Part shown: piece after piece, positions 34,578 to 45,254 of the stretch
Numbering within the stretch: position 1 is the first letter of the stretch
How the letters are laid out: every line of letters begins with the position of its first letter
Assembly (NCBI GenBank): GCA_030248225.1
Contig: JASANE010017456.1
Coordinates: 1-64,000 of the forward strand
DNA from: Trileptium ribeirensis
Taxonomy: Eukaryota > Nematoda > Enoplea > Enoplida > Thoracostomopsidae
Reading direction: 5' to 3'
Length of the DNA: 64,000 nucleotides
Notes under the pieces: generated by a model
The model's database searches: none
Seen by the model: the letters and a program-made list of their open reading frames with translations, nothing else
Told to the model about the DNA's origin: nothing
Translations under genes and position numbers: made by a program

Positions 34578-35128
34578 ACTTTTGTTTATTCGATTGAGCT
34601 AAGAAAATTTGGGAATATAAAAGATTGAGCAACTTCCAAGTGCCTGAGCTTGAGTTTAAGGTGTTTGCTGACCATGAAGAGCGACGTTTACGGATTCAGA
34701 GTGTAAATATCAGGCTTTTGTGTCACAACGGTGCTGTTATCACTTAATATTAGAGTTGCAGGACTATTGCCCCAGTGTAAGCAACTTTGGTAGACATTGT
34801 AAACAAACACGAATTTCATTCGAACGACTGACCGAAGCGCTGCTAGGCGACTACCGTGACCCCGATGCGATCCAAAATGGGCCGGAGGGGCGGTGCCCAC
34901 AGCTGTGCGAAATTTTACCAGCCCTCGTTTGATGCCGAGCGTTGACCACTCCAAAATGAGGCGCTAGGCCGCTGCCCCCAAACTGGGTCTGATCAGACTG
35001 TTAAGATTACCAGTGATCAACATAGCATGGTTAGATGGTCCACGGACTGGAATAACGCCCGAGAAATTAGCATCACTACAATAGTTCGAGGGCGTGTCCC
35101 AACGCCATCTTCGGTATTTGTTCTCTAG

Positions 35129-35153
35129 CGGGAGACACTCCCTGTGCTCCCGC
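35129..35153. other. Strong hairpin
   Basis: GCGGGAG-a-CAC-tccct-GTG-CTCCCGC: ten base pairs with a single bulged A, followed by AT-rich sequence. Confidence 0.75.
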
Positions 35154-35379
35154 CTTCAAAAAATATTGTATTGGCAAGCCCAATAAAGAAAATTGCCCCT
35201 CGCTCGGATCACTTTGGCCCAAACCGAAAGAGTGCAAAACCCCGATTTTTCTTTGAAGCGAGTTTATCGCTGAGTTTAGCTTGGTTTCACTATTTATCCT
35301 GAGTTGCCCGTTAGGCTATGTACTACGTATGACCATGCTCTGGTTTCCCCTTTCATTCATTTTCCTTTTTCCATTTAGC

Positions 35380-35450
35380 AGATTCGATCCTGCACGGGGA
35401 ATTTAAGCCCGCTGCAGAATGACGCGTCTTAATCAGTCAGCTACACGCGC
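35380..35450 (-). other. tRNA-like / SINE-head-like sequence
   Basis: The minus strand carries an A-box-like TAGCTGACTGATTAAG and, about 40 nt on, a B-box-like GGATCGAATC. The acceptor stem and T-stem do not fold properly, so it is not a functional tRNA gene; a tRNA-derived SINE head is the best guess. Confidence 0.4.
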
Positions 35451-35481
35451 TTAGGAACACCGACTACTACGTCGATGATAA

Positions 35482-35507
35482 CTCGACTGCACAACAGTGC
35501 AGTCGAG
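35482..35507. other. 10-bp hairpin at the A/B indel boundary
   Basis: CTCGACTGCA-caacag-TGCAGTCGAG, a perfect stem. The right breakpoint of the 2,880-bp segment (35,495/35,496) falls inside the six-base loop. Confidence 0.9.
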
Positions 35508-36268
35508 ACACTGAAATACTGCAGTGTACTAAGGCAGTAGGATAAGCGATAAATAGAGTCGAAGCGAAAACGACCATCGAGAAAAGAAAAAGACGCAGAC
35601 GCGTCAGGGACCAACCGCACCGTGCAGGCGGCTTGGAACGACCCCAATATTGGGGAATAAACCTAGGAAACCGATCGATAGAGCGCAGAGCGTCCGTGAG
35701 TCGCGCTCCTTCGCGCCCCCTAATAAAAACGGCCACGGAGCCGAATTAAATTGAAGTAACCTGGTTCGCCCATGGAGCGGCCCCGGAAAATGCATGGGCG
35801 ACGGCTTAGTGTCGTTTCTCACCACAACAACGCCCCACCTTCTGGAATCTGACGAACTATTGTGCCCCCCCTTTTCTCTTCGTCATCTGTCTGTTCGGTC
35901 AGTCGTATCGCTTGCTCAGTCGAACCCGAGTGGACAAAGTCACCCGAAACGATAAGGTAAATCAACGTGTAGGCATCACTTCGAGTGAATCGTTAGGATG
36001 AAATAGTCCACAACCCTTAGGAGCACCTTGACGCCGACCCCGCTTTGAATAGCGACCAAACTGTTACTTTTGTGCTGCCAGCGCAGAACTCGCATAGCCA
36101 AGCCATGTCGCCGTTTTTCCCCTTACACCCTTTCTTGTGTCCGTTACCGCGTGCAAAGGATCGTCGTTTGAGCATTTTCGAAGCACTCTAGGGCCCTTGC
36201 TCTTCGCGCCCCATAGCTGAAGAGAATCGCTAACATTGAGCGGAAGTAAGGATAACCGCTCCTAGCCC

Positions 36269-36862
36269 TTGAACGCGCGGGTCTCTGCATGCTCCGTACT
36301 TATCTTCGGCGATGCGATGACAGCGCCATTAGTAAAAATGGCTGCATCAAAAGGCTGGTTCGCTGTAGTGTGGCCTGGAGCCACCATGCAGTTTTTGGTT
36401 GGGATGGCGACATGTATCGCAACGCCCCAAACTAAAACTATCGTTATTCTTGGCGGATACAAGGCCGCATTGCGATCTAAACCGCATGAAGGTCGTCTCC
36501 TAGATGCGCCGAGCAAATTCATGCGCCGTGTACGTCGATATATCTGCTCATTTGACTACCTATTGAGTGACAGAGCTCGAGCAATTATAGCGCCGCCAAC
36601 ACCAGCTTGGGACATTGGACAGGGTGACGTAAACGCATGGTCCAAAGAATTCACCCGCCTGCTACATGACATTAAGCGTCAATTCCCGGACAGAGAACAA
36701 AAGTCCGTGATGCCCGATTATCCGCAAGAATTATTGGAACCAGGTGCATGGGAAGCAGGCCCCAGCGAGGACCCACCTGCGGAACCTCAAGTGATGGAAC
36801 AATATATTGGGTTCCTTCGAAAATGGGTGGAACGACAAACATCAGAACGGGGGCTCACATAA
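36269..36862 (+). CDS. SGNH-hydrolase-like protein, probably inactive
   Basis: 197-codon open frame. Residue pattern follows SGNH/GDSL hydrolases: VLIFGDAMTA at 10-19 (block I, nucleophile Ser replaced by Ala), VVWPGATMQFL at 33-43 (block II Gly), TIVILGGYKAA at 57-67 (block III, GxND replaced), AIIAPPTPAWD at 105-115 and NAWSKEFTRLLHDI at 122-135 (the strand and helix preceding block V). No clear DxxH. SGNH-like domains are known in some retroelements (CR1 ORF1, Ngaro, Penelope-like), always beside RT, which is missing here. The frame begins after a TAG with a TTG; the first ATG falls after block I, so the true start must be spliced or shifted. Fold assignment is by eye. Confidence 0.5.
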   Translation: MNARVSACSVLIFGDAMTAPLVKMAASKGWFAVVWPGATMQFLVGMATCIATPQTKTIVILGGYKAALRSKPHEGRLLDAPSKFMRRVRRYICSFDYLLSDRARAIIAPPTPAWDIGQGDVNAWSKEFTRLLHDIKRQFPDREQKSVMPDYPQELLEPGAWEAGPSEDPPAEPQVMEQYIGFLRKWVERQTSERGLT

Positions 36863-36911
36863 AGAAAATTGGGCCGAACCTGCACCATAATTTTTGATTA
36901 TGGACCTTTAA

Positions 36912-37238
36912 CGAAACCAATTTTTCACAACGGGACAACCTAGGATCGGCCAAGGCCTCCACACCTGGCCTGATACAGGCTGTATCATATTCGTATGTGT
37001 ATTATATTATGCCGTGTTTGACCGTTACTCTCGTTGTATCACTTTATTACCTATAACCGATGCCTATAAATTTAGACACCAAACAGCAAAACGAGCACAT
37101 AAAAGCACGCAAGCGAATCTTTCAATCCCAAGCGGAAAGCCATTTTTGCAAAAAAATATAAGAGGAGGACTTGGTTGGGTTCACAGGATTCGTCGAACGA
37201 GATTTAGGGTAAACCACTTTGTGACTTCTGATAATTAA
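36912..37238 (+). CDS. Unrecognised short frame after SGNH-like gene
   Basis: Frame open from 36,912 (after TAA) to 37,238, basic C-terminal half (KRAHKSTQANLSIPSGKPF, RIRRTRFRV). No ATG at the start; a GTG at 37,014 is the first start-like codon. Copy A carries one extra base near 30,388 that breaks the upstream part. Function unknown; may be non-coding. Confidence 0.25.
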   Translation, partial: RNQFFTTGQPRIGQGLHTWPDTGCIIFVCVLYYAVFDRYSRCITLLPITDAYKFRHQTAKRAHKSTQANLSIPSGKPFLQKNIRGGLGWVHRIRRTRFRVNHFVTSDN

Positions 37239-37675
37239 TAAAAGTACTGACCATTTAGCGTGATCAGGCGGGACGCTGGTAAAGAAAGCTGTCAAATTTC
37301 AAATATAAAAGATACCAAGCAACGAACACGTTCCACCACTACTAGCGGAGTTATTTTTGCAGGGGTCTTAAGTGATGAAACCCCGGTACAAGCCAAAATT
37401 ATCGCCAACAGATCTCAAGCAAAAGAAAATTGCTCGCAAACCGTATAATTAAGTCCGAAAATTTCCATTTAAAAATATAAGAGATGTAACAGAACTGTTC
37501 CGGCCCGTTACGAGGGTTTCTGCATAATTTCAGCACCAAAACTGCCAGAAACTATTGTCAAGCACGAATAGCGCGTCACAACGTACCATGATCTTTGGGG
37601 CAGCATTGTCTTGCGTATCGATGCTTCGCTTATTAAGTCAATTGTAACATTATCTAGCCTACCCATATTTCGCTT

Positions 37676-38082
37676 ACTAATCAATTTTGTATAATTCCTG
37701 ATTGATAATAATTTGTTACCGTTTGAAATCAATTTTGTATAATTCCTGATTGATAATAATTTGTTACCGTTTGAAATCAATTTTGTATAAGTTCCGATCG
37801 ATAATAATTTGTTACCGTTTGAAATCAATTTTGTATAATTCCTGATTGATAATAATTTGTTACCGTTTTAAATCAATTTTGTATAAGTTCCGATCGATAA
37901 TAATTTGTTACCGTTTGACATCAATTTTGTATAATTCCTGATCGATAATTTGTTACCGTTGGAAATCAATTTTGTATAATTCCTGATCGATAATAAGTTG
38001 TTACCGTTTGACATCAATTTTGCATAATTTTCCGGTTAATAATAAGTTGTTACCGTTTGAATTCAATTTTGTATGATTCTTG
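37676..38082. repeat. 48-bp minisatellite, copy B (about 8-9 units)
   Basis: Same 48-bp unit as at 31,085-31,350, with spacings 48, one 45 and one 49. Encodes the 16-residue repeat in the minus frame for part of its length (37,508-37,828). Confidence 0.95.
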
Positions 38083-39640
38083 GGCTAGTGGAAGGTTTTG
38101 GTTTATGCTTGGTTTCGACCGTATCTAAATCTTCCCCTCGAGTACATAATCGCCTATAACAAACATGCAAGGATTTTTCAATCATATCTATTCTGTACTA
38201 TGTAACAGCCCCAATTTCAGGAAAACGATAAAACGTTAAAAGTGCACTAAAATTATAAGGAAAGATGGAAATGGACGACCGGACACCAGTGGAGTGTGGC
38301 CTCCCTATGAAATGATAATTGTATAGCGTCATTACTGTTGTTATAAAAATAAACAGTTGTACTTCATTTATACTGTATTTGTATGGTCACACTCCACCGC
38401 CCGAACGTGCCCGGAGTGATTTTGGCACCGAAAATGAAAGATTACCACGATTAGGTGTGTCCGGTCGATCCTTGCAAATTACAATGGCTGGGAGATTGTG
38501 TGCATAAAATGTTTTGCCTATTATATTATACTTGTTGTGCGGTGCTTATGATACATATTGTGTATGATATATATATACGGGAAGGGGCATAAATTTGTCA
38601 GGACGAGCTTGAATTACCGATATTCAGCCCGATCATGGTTAATTAAATAAAATTTTCGGTCACAAACAAGTGAAATATTAGGTACAAATTTTCTAAGGCA
38701 TTATTTTGGGGTGCGACACTAAAAGTTCAATTTTTGGGTTTTCTACAAATTTTAGGGGGACGGAAGTGACTGAACCCTCTTAAGGACTCTCAGGGGGTGT
38801 CAAATTGTCCCGGCGGGTCTAAAAATTCGGATCCCCTAACTACTTACCCCCAAACAGACGCTTAAGCCTCCAATTTCCTAAGCCCTAAAGGGTACCCAAG
38901 ATATCTAAAAGTCCCCGATTTTTGGAGTTTGGGGGTTCCACCCTAACCGTTAAATTGAAAACCGGGGCCTCCCTAAACACAGGGTCCGCTCGGGATCCCC
39001 TAAACTCAAGCGGGGCACCGAAATTTGGAATATTTTTCTCCTGCAACGGCCTCTAACGGGCCTCTTATAGGAGCTACATTAGATTTTAAATTTTCATCAG
39101 TAGCCGGCCTGCCAGGGCATGATTCTGGTCCTGCCCCCGGCCACCTACTGTTTTTCGTTCTTGAGATATCGGCAAAAAGGTGCCGATACCCCTATGAGCA
39201 AACAGCGCCCTGAGCGCCGTTATATTCTGTTCCTAAAATTTCGCCGCACCGACCAGCGGGCGGTTTTGTCTCTTTGGCACACATCGGCCAAGTTGTGTTG
39301 CTGCTGGCCATCACGTCGTTTAGGTGCCCGCTGGGGGCTGGTTTATATACATACGTCTATATATGTTAGGGGCAGCGTTTGTTGGTTCTCTTTGTTTCGT
39401 TTGTTTATATGATTGTCCTTATAATACGTTTAATTGTTACAATATATCTATGTAGACATCTTTGGACAGTTTTGAAAACTTTCGCGTTTAGGATATGTGG
39501 CAGCAAAGAAAGGGGGGCCGCGGTGGATATAAAAGGAGACGGCACTTTTCGAAGCCGGGACCAGTCCTGTGGAGAGTAGCTGGTTTTGGCGGTTGTCGCC
39601 AATGTAGAAAATTTATTTTTCTTGTTTTGTGTTTTCGGGT
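38083..39640. other. Unit B 3' part, non-coding
   Basis: No convincing gene. Several short frames share no recognisable domain. A short (AT)n tract lies near 38,568. This part has no counterpart in unit A. Confidence 0.4.
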
Positions 39641-39647
39641 TTCTCTT

Positions 39648-39822
39648 CGCCCGGGTGGGCTCTTCGGCATGCAGCCGTGCGGAAGAGGCCCGCCCGAGGC
39701 CTTTCGTCGTTTGATTTTGCTCGAGCTTACGACAAGGGACAGCCCTTGCGGGTGCTGGGGGCGTCTGTCGGACGCCTCGGGCTCCCGTAAGTGCTGTGCC
39801 CGCGCCGCGGAGAGAGTGGGCT
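39648..39822. other. Structured motif, copy 1
   Basis: Stem cgggtgggctcttc / gaagaggcccgcccg (14 bp, one bulge), then cagcccttgcgggtgctg, then hairpin GGCGTC-tgtcg-GACGCC, then ctcccgtaagtgctg. The same order recurs at 40,228-40,395. Opposite-strand frames here are by-products. Confidence 0.7.
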
Positions 39823-40227
39823 AAAATCGGGACAAAATTGTGGTCAAGATCGAGACAAATTGCAATAAAGGGGGAGATACCCGCGCTCGACTGGTTCCCC
39901 ACCCCTTGGGTTGCTTTTATTGTTAGTGCCCAGGGGGTGAATCAGGTGAAGTACGTTTGGCGCATGTCCAGGTGTACGAAGGAAGTCGCATCGTTAGAAG
40001 TAGTACCTGTTTTAAAAGCAGTTCACGTAGTATGTATATTTATTATTATTCGAATTACCTTGACTTTAAGTTGCGTTTGGAAGGAAAAGTTCTTATAAAT
40101 TATTAAACCTAAATTTTGGGTTAGGAGCTTGTTGGTTGTAACGCCTAGGATTCGAAAGTTTCAAGCGTGCCACCGTTCAAAATTTTGACTGGGGGAATTT
40201 GAAGGTTACAAATTTTTGAAACTATAC

Positions 40228-40395
40228 TCGGCTCGGGTGGACTCTTCGACCTGCTGACGCGTGGAAGAGGCCCACTCGAAGTCTGCCCAGATTATCCAAA
40301 TTTTCTCGTCTAGGCCTAGGAACTGGGGCAGCCCTTGCGGGTGCTGTGGTGCCCGTTGGATGCCTCGCGCTCCCGTAAGTGCTGCGCCCACGTTT
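40228..40395. other. Structured motif, copy 2
   Basis: Same series of elements as 39,648-39,822 with substitutions: one G.T pair becomes T:A and one G:C becomes G.T in the first stem; the third hairpin changes sequence but can still pair (ggtg..cc / gg..tgcc). The exact string cagcccttgcgggtgctg is conserved. Confidence 0.7.
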
Positions 40396-41333
40396 CACCG
40401 ATTGAGCAAGGATCTATCGAAAATATTAAGGCTGTAAATAGTGTCCAAGTGTTAAACGTCCAACGCTAGGAGCAATCTAAGGCTAAGGCTTTAACAACAA
40501 ATTTCGGGGATAAGGGTTCCGCGTTTCGAAAAGAGCCCCAATGGAGCTCACAGGGGATAATTTCGTCATCCAATGAGGTTTGCCGAAGGAGGTCAAATTT
40601 AGGACGCCTAAAAATTTTGCTAGCTCCTGTATACCATGAGCACAGGACTCGGGTCCTGGCTCCCTTAGATGTAAATAATGTCGTTATTTGTGCACCCAAT
40701 TGGGTGATACTTTTGTCTCATGATCGTATTCCTATGTTTATTCAAGAAGGGAAATCAGGGAATAAAATTTTGCGTGTGAAATTCAGTAGGCGAAATAGAT
40801 CATTTTAAAATCGGGCACCCTGTTACAAGAGAAATGCACGACCCCACTAAGGTGTCCAATGTTGTTTGATCTAGGCCTTCTGTCCTTCTCCAACACGCTT
40901 CCCAAATGATGCTCGTTTCCGACTTGCCGTTTTCCAGCTTCCATATCCTCGCTCCCCATTCAGTTATCTGTCTGGGCCTTGCTAGCACTAAGCTTCGCGC
41001 GCGCCTGCATCCCGTCAGTCCCTCACTAACAACCATTCTTGGTACAAGTGTTTAAGTTTCAAAAACAAACGTCCCTCAGTGTCCCCGAACATATCTATGT
41101 TGGCCCGAGTAGGCTCAGCGTCCAACTCTACGTCGAACTAAGATAAGACAAACGCACCTCTGCGTATTCAGGGTCCAAGGGTTACGGAATAATCTCTCGT
41201 ATCATTAGATTCCTTCAAAGACCAGCCCTCCCGTTAGGAAACTTAGACCTTGGCATAGGGCACGGGATTTAATCGCAGAAACCGAGGGAATGACGGCCAG
41301 CCTCATTACCTGTGAGAAGGCTTAGGGGATGAC

Positions 41334-41517
41334 CCCCCTCCGGGGGACCTCCATACCGCTAGATACGTGGGCCACTATAGGGACCAGGCCGAACACCCTG
41401 GTGAACTCGCCGGCAGCCTGCTAAGCTAAGCGGTTCCCATCGGTCAGACTAGGGTCTGCCGGGGAATCGTGTAAGCCGGGGTTGTCCGGGCACCACAGTG
41501 AAAACTGAGAGTGGTGC
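41334..41517. other. Run of hairpins at the end of unit B
   Basis: Successive stem-loops: CCCCC/GGGGG (41,334-41,346), ACCAGG/CCTGGT (41,383-41,402), CAGAC/GTCTG (41,445-41,458) and GCACCAC/GTGGTGC (41,490-41,517). AT-rich sequence starts about 50 bp later, so this may be the structured terminus of the element. Confidence 0.7.
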
Positions 41518-41560
41518 AGCTGGGATCTCTTAGGGCCAGAACTGGTTCTAGTACACTATA

Positions 41561-43620
41561 GTACCATCCACACCATTCATTTTATTCATTCACTTCATTT
41601 TAAACATATATATGCATGTATAATTATGTAAAATATGCGTCAAAGTTTACTGAGACCTCAAAGGACGTCGCACAGCAATTATAGTACAGGCTTGCTATAA
41701 ACGACCTATGCGTGCAGATTCGGTACTTAAGCGATTTCGTACCATATCAAACACCTTTAAGCATTTATCATTTAATTCGTGTCGAATTAACAACGTTCGG
41801 TTCTTTAGCATTACACACAAAACCCGAATTTGTGAAGCTGACTTTGGTATCACTCGATGAGGCGGTTCAGAAAATACTCATTTCACCCACATCCCTGAAA
41901 ATTTTTTATTTTTTGAGGCGTTAATGGTCCCTCTGGGAACCCAAAAAATTTTTCTTCAGAATATGATCATGTTGGGCACCATTCAAATGGCTTTATGACA
42001 GAAGTCTGCGGTGTGTAGGTTATTGAAATCTAGGCCATCGTTAGAAAATTATAAGGGTCCAAGTAACCCTGAGGGGCGGTACGTTATAACGTTAGAAAAA
42101 TGAGCAGCTTAGAGCGGCGGGGTTCGGGGTCAATGTATATGCTTAAATGCAAGTTTCTCACATCACACCCATTGCTAATATACGCATTAGTTTCTGGCGC
42201 GACTGCTCAAATAAAATAATACAAATCTAAATTTATTTTAAAAGAGCTAATAGCCAGGTTTTTGTGTAACACAAAATCAGACTTGAACAAAAACGTATTT
42301 ATTGCAAATTACGTTCAATTTATAAATCATATCGGTCCACGTTGTTAAGCTTGGGGGAAGGGAGGGTAACCGTTATATCCTTGGAACTGCTGTGGGGACT
42401 ACAGGTGCACCGCCCTCTGAAGTAGTGTTTTGCTAATTCTAATTATTAACTCACATATATCTCTCATAAAGGCCAAAAGTATCACTCCAGGGTAATAATA
42501 ATTTAAATCCTCCGAAATTTTCTTCCATAAAAACTGCAGTATCAAGACCCAAAAGGATACGACCACCATTGATTTCAAATAGTATAATGTTTATTGAAAT
42601 TATATTATGTAGGGGTTCCTATAGTACTTCTAATTCTTAATGTTGATATAAATACATGGTTTAAGTCTGTTAAGTATACATCCTTACAAAAATACTTACC
42701 CTTGTACTTTTGCGGGATTTAAAGCACCATGGCTATTTGCATTATGATTACATTTTATCTTCAGCGGATACAAAGGTAATTTCTGTGACACTATTTTAAT
42801 ACTTGTAAATAGAACACCATATTTCGCAACATACAGCTGAATGATTCAGTGATAAGCTTGGATTGAACACTGAACAAAATGTCAACATTATACGGATGTT
42901 GTCAGTCATGGACTTCAAAAAATTAGCAGCAAGAACTTTCAACCTATTGATTACTTTAGATTAAATACGCGTAATTTACAGCAGGAATAAATTAATGAAA
43001 ACATAATCATAGTTTCTGGGGACTACAGTACTGATTTCGCTAAATTGTTAACAGATAGGGTTGGGCAGCAGCCGTATTTTCCTTTGACCGCCGGCCGCTG
43101 AGATGGTAAAACGACCGACCAGAGCGTATTCAATAGTACGGCCAGAGACATCTCCAAAATTAAATATGCAAAAATTACATTGATCCACTAGATAGTTACT
43201 TGTAAAACCACAATGCTCTTTACGACGCAGTTATTACAGAGCAACAACAAATCTTTCATCTATACCAAACAGCCTCGAAAACAGCTTACATGTTAGAACG
43301 ACTATGGCGACCACAGCTATCTAGCGGATTCTATGCTTGCGGAATATGCTTAACTCACATATTACTCTATGCTATTTGGATGGTGCCCGCGGGGTAGACA
43401 GCGGGTTTTCCCAGGGTTTTTGAAGTGTTTATCACAATGATATAACATGCTGACTATAACATTTCCCCACCATTTTACATGCTTTTACAATAAAGCATTT
43501 AAGCACCAACCCGAAGCTTCGGCCAGCCGCTTGAAATGCGCCGCAAGTAAAGATTGGTCGGAGCCTAGTGTGCCTTAAAAACCTGGGGTCGCTTCTTAGA
43601 AGTTCTAAAAGCAACTATGT
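41561..43620. other. AT-rich region; possible LINE endonuclease scrap
   Basis: No intact gene. At 42,994-43,047 a frame reads ENIIIVSGDYSTDFAKL, similar to the GDFN block of LINE endonucleases, but nothing around it supports a longer match. Confidence 0.3.
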
Positions 43621-43737
43621 ATATATACAGCTCGTTTATTGATTTGCATATTAAATTTCTCTAATATATTATTACTGAATTGGATATTTGGATATTATTG
43701 CCTATTATAACATAGTAAACTGAATCTGATTGACTAC

Positions 43738-44688
43738 ATGGCTAATAATCGTACTACAAGAAACTCTGTTTCAATTCCTACGGAAAACCCCAAATGTGCA
43801 AATAAATCGTGCCAAAAAGATGTCCGACTGGACAACAACGATACACACGTGATATGTGAGATCTGCGACGGATATTTCCACGTTGTCACTTGTACCTCAC
43901 TCACAACTGCGGATCTTCCAATCGCAACCGGAGGAAAGGGTATGCACTGGTTTTGTGATTATTGTGATGGTGCTGCCTCAAAATTGTATAAAGGGCTGCT
44001 TGTAGTTCGAAATGTCATAGTTAATCTATCAGCCCGAGTAGCAGCGGTTGAGTTGAAGAATGAGCAGTTGGAAGCGAAGCAACAGGCTATTGAGGAGAAA
44101 ATGATTAACCCACCACAATCCTCTGTTGATGTATCTAATATTATTCAGCAGTCCGTACAACAGTCTGTAAGTGAACTCCAAAATATCGACCTGCGGCGAA
44201 AAAATTTAATTCTGTTTGGTCTGAATGAGGGACCGGATATGACTGAAAATAAATCCACCAGTGATCAAGTGCATGACGTCCTCAAGGCAATTGATGTATC
44301 TGTCAGACCGAAAGCTGCTTTCCGGTTTGGCAAAAATAAGGCCAGCGATGGATCCACCAAGTGTCGACCCGTTCGCGTAGTATTTGATACCACTGGAGAC
44401 AGAGATATTGTGCTTAGAGCATCACCCAAATTGCACAAACTACCGGCGTACAATAAAGTGTATTTTAAAGAAGATCTAACCCCAAGCCAAGTCGCTAATC
44501 ACCAAAAACTTGTGTCGAAGATGAAGTCCATCAGATCATCGGGCAGAGAAGTCAAAATGCGGGGCGAGAAAATTATCGAAAAAATTGATAATAAATGGGT
44601 TATGGCCAACTTGTCCGAAACGGATGGCGATGGCACGGGTGCCACGGTACCCAATGCTGTCGGACAAGCCTCGCCCGACACAGAATAG
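43738..44688 (+). CDS. CR1-like LINE ORF1 with PHD-type zinc finger
   Basis: 316-codon ORF with a clear ATG. The N-terminus carries a Cys/His cluster (C20, C25, C40, C43, H48, C52, C73, C76) of PHD (C4HC3) pattern, then a coiled coil (about 90-125) and a C-terminal nucleic-acid-binding block (RRKNLILFGLNEGPD, then VRVVFDTTGDRDIVLR and KVYFKEDLTPSQ) common to ORF1 proteins of CR1/L2-type LINEs in invertebrates. It is expected to form an RNA-protein particle with the element RNA. It appears intact although the following ORF2 is damaged. Confidence 0.88.
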   Translation: MANNRTTRNSVSIPTENPKCANKSCQKDVRLDNNDTHVICEICDGYFHVVTCTSLTTADLPIATGGKGMHWFCDYCDGAASKLYKGLLVVRNVIVNLSARVAAVELKNEQLEAKQQAIEEKMINPPQSSVDVSNIIQQSVQQSVSELQNIDLRRKNLILFGLNEGPDMTENKSTSDQVHDVLKAIDVSVRPKAAFRFGKNKASDGSTKCRPVRVVFDTTGDRDIVLRASPKLHKLPAYNKVYFKEDLTPSQVANHQKLVSKMKSIRSSGREVKMRGEKIIEKIDNKWVMANLSETDGDGTGATVPNAVGQASPDTE

Positions 44689-44742
44689 CAATTACTAAGC
44701 TCTGATGACATTTGTATTCATGTAAATACTAAGATACTGACT

Positions 44743-45105
44743 TTTTGTAATGTTTCAAATGGAGGCAAATCTGGTAACGTTTGTGTTAATTTAAATGCCG
44801 ATACTTTGTGTAATGTTTCAACTGGAGGTAACTCTGGAAACTTTTGCGCTAATTTAAATGCCGGCACTTTATGTAATGTTGCAACTGGAGGCAACTCCGA
44901 GGGTCATGTTCATACCGATGTATTATCGCTGTGTAAGACTTCTACGACAAAGAACTCTCATGTTATAGCAAGTGGTGATAGAGTTAACATTGGTGTAAGT
45001 GGTGATAGAGTTAACATTGGTGTAAGTGGTGATGATATTAATACTAATGTGTTAACTATATGTGATATTTTTACTGGAGGATACCCCGGTGTTATTACAA
45101 AATGT
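44743..45105 (+). repeat. 63-bp and 27-bp in-frame repeats replacing the endonuclease
   Basis: Just after ORF1, 63-bp units (tgtaatgtttcaa at 44,746, 44,809 and 44,872) encode a 21-residue repeat (NVSTGGNSGN...), followed by a 27-bp unit repeated about twice (agtggtgatagagttaacat). The endonuclease expected here is absent; only its last block (SDHSCLNFSI, 45,111-45,140) remains. Confidence 0.85.
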
Positions 45106-45254
45106 TAGGTACAAGCGACCACTCGTGTTTAAATTTTTCTATTCTATCACAACACTACCGACCCCCCACGGTGACAACTACTCGTCCAAATTTCAAGCGC
45201 GCACAATGGCCGCAGTTTAGGCATTTCGTCCGCAACAATCTTCCGCCAACTATT

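Larger units (their letters stand above)
32616..35495. other. 2,880-bp segment absent from unit A
   Basis: Present in B, exactly absent from A. Begins gttccgacc and ends gcacaac (GT...AC), with no flanking duplication. Contains a pyrimidine-rich tract (about 32,690-32,800), a GT-rich tract and TATG/TATA repeats (32,830-33,000), then non-coding GC-moderate sequence with strong hairpins (34,538-34,577; 35,129-35,153) and a tRNA-like region (35,380-35,450, minus). Long opposing frames at 32,574-33,044 are composition artefacts. Confidence 0.8.
32006..41560. mobile_element. GC-rich island unit B, candidate undescribed element
   Basis: Long form of the unit: shared block 32,006-32,615, private segment 32,616-35,495, shared block 35,496-38,082 with the SGNH-like frame and 48-bp repeats, then a private 3' part to about 41,560 ending in a run of hairpins where AT-rich DNA resumes. 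Composition clearly differs from both flanks. No terminal repeats or target duplication could be found, and no replication enzyme is visible. Could be a non-autonomous retroelement, a relic of a larger element, or imported DNA. Boundaries are inferred from the duplication and composition. Confidence 0.5.

Noticed and set aside
32616..35495. A normal GT-AG spliceosomal intron removed in unit A
   Set aside because: The joint is unique; the segment ends AC, not AG, and no shift of the boundary is possible.
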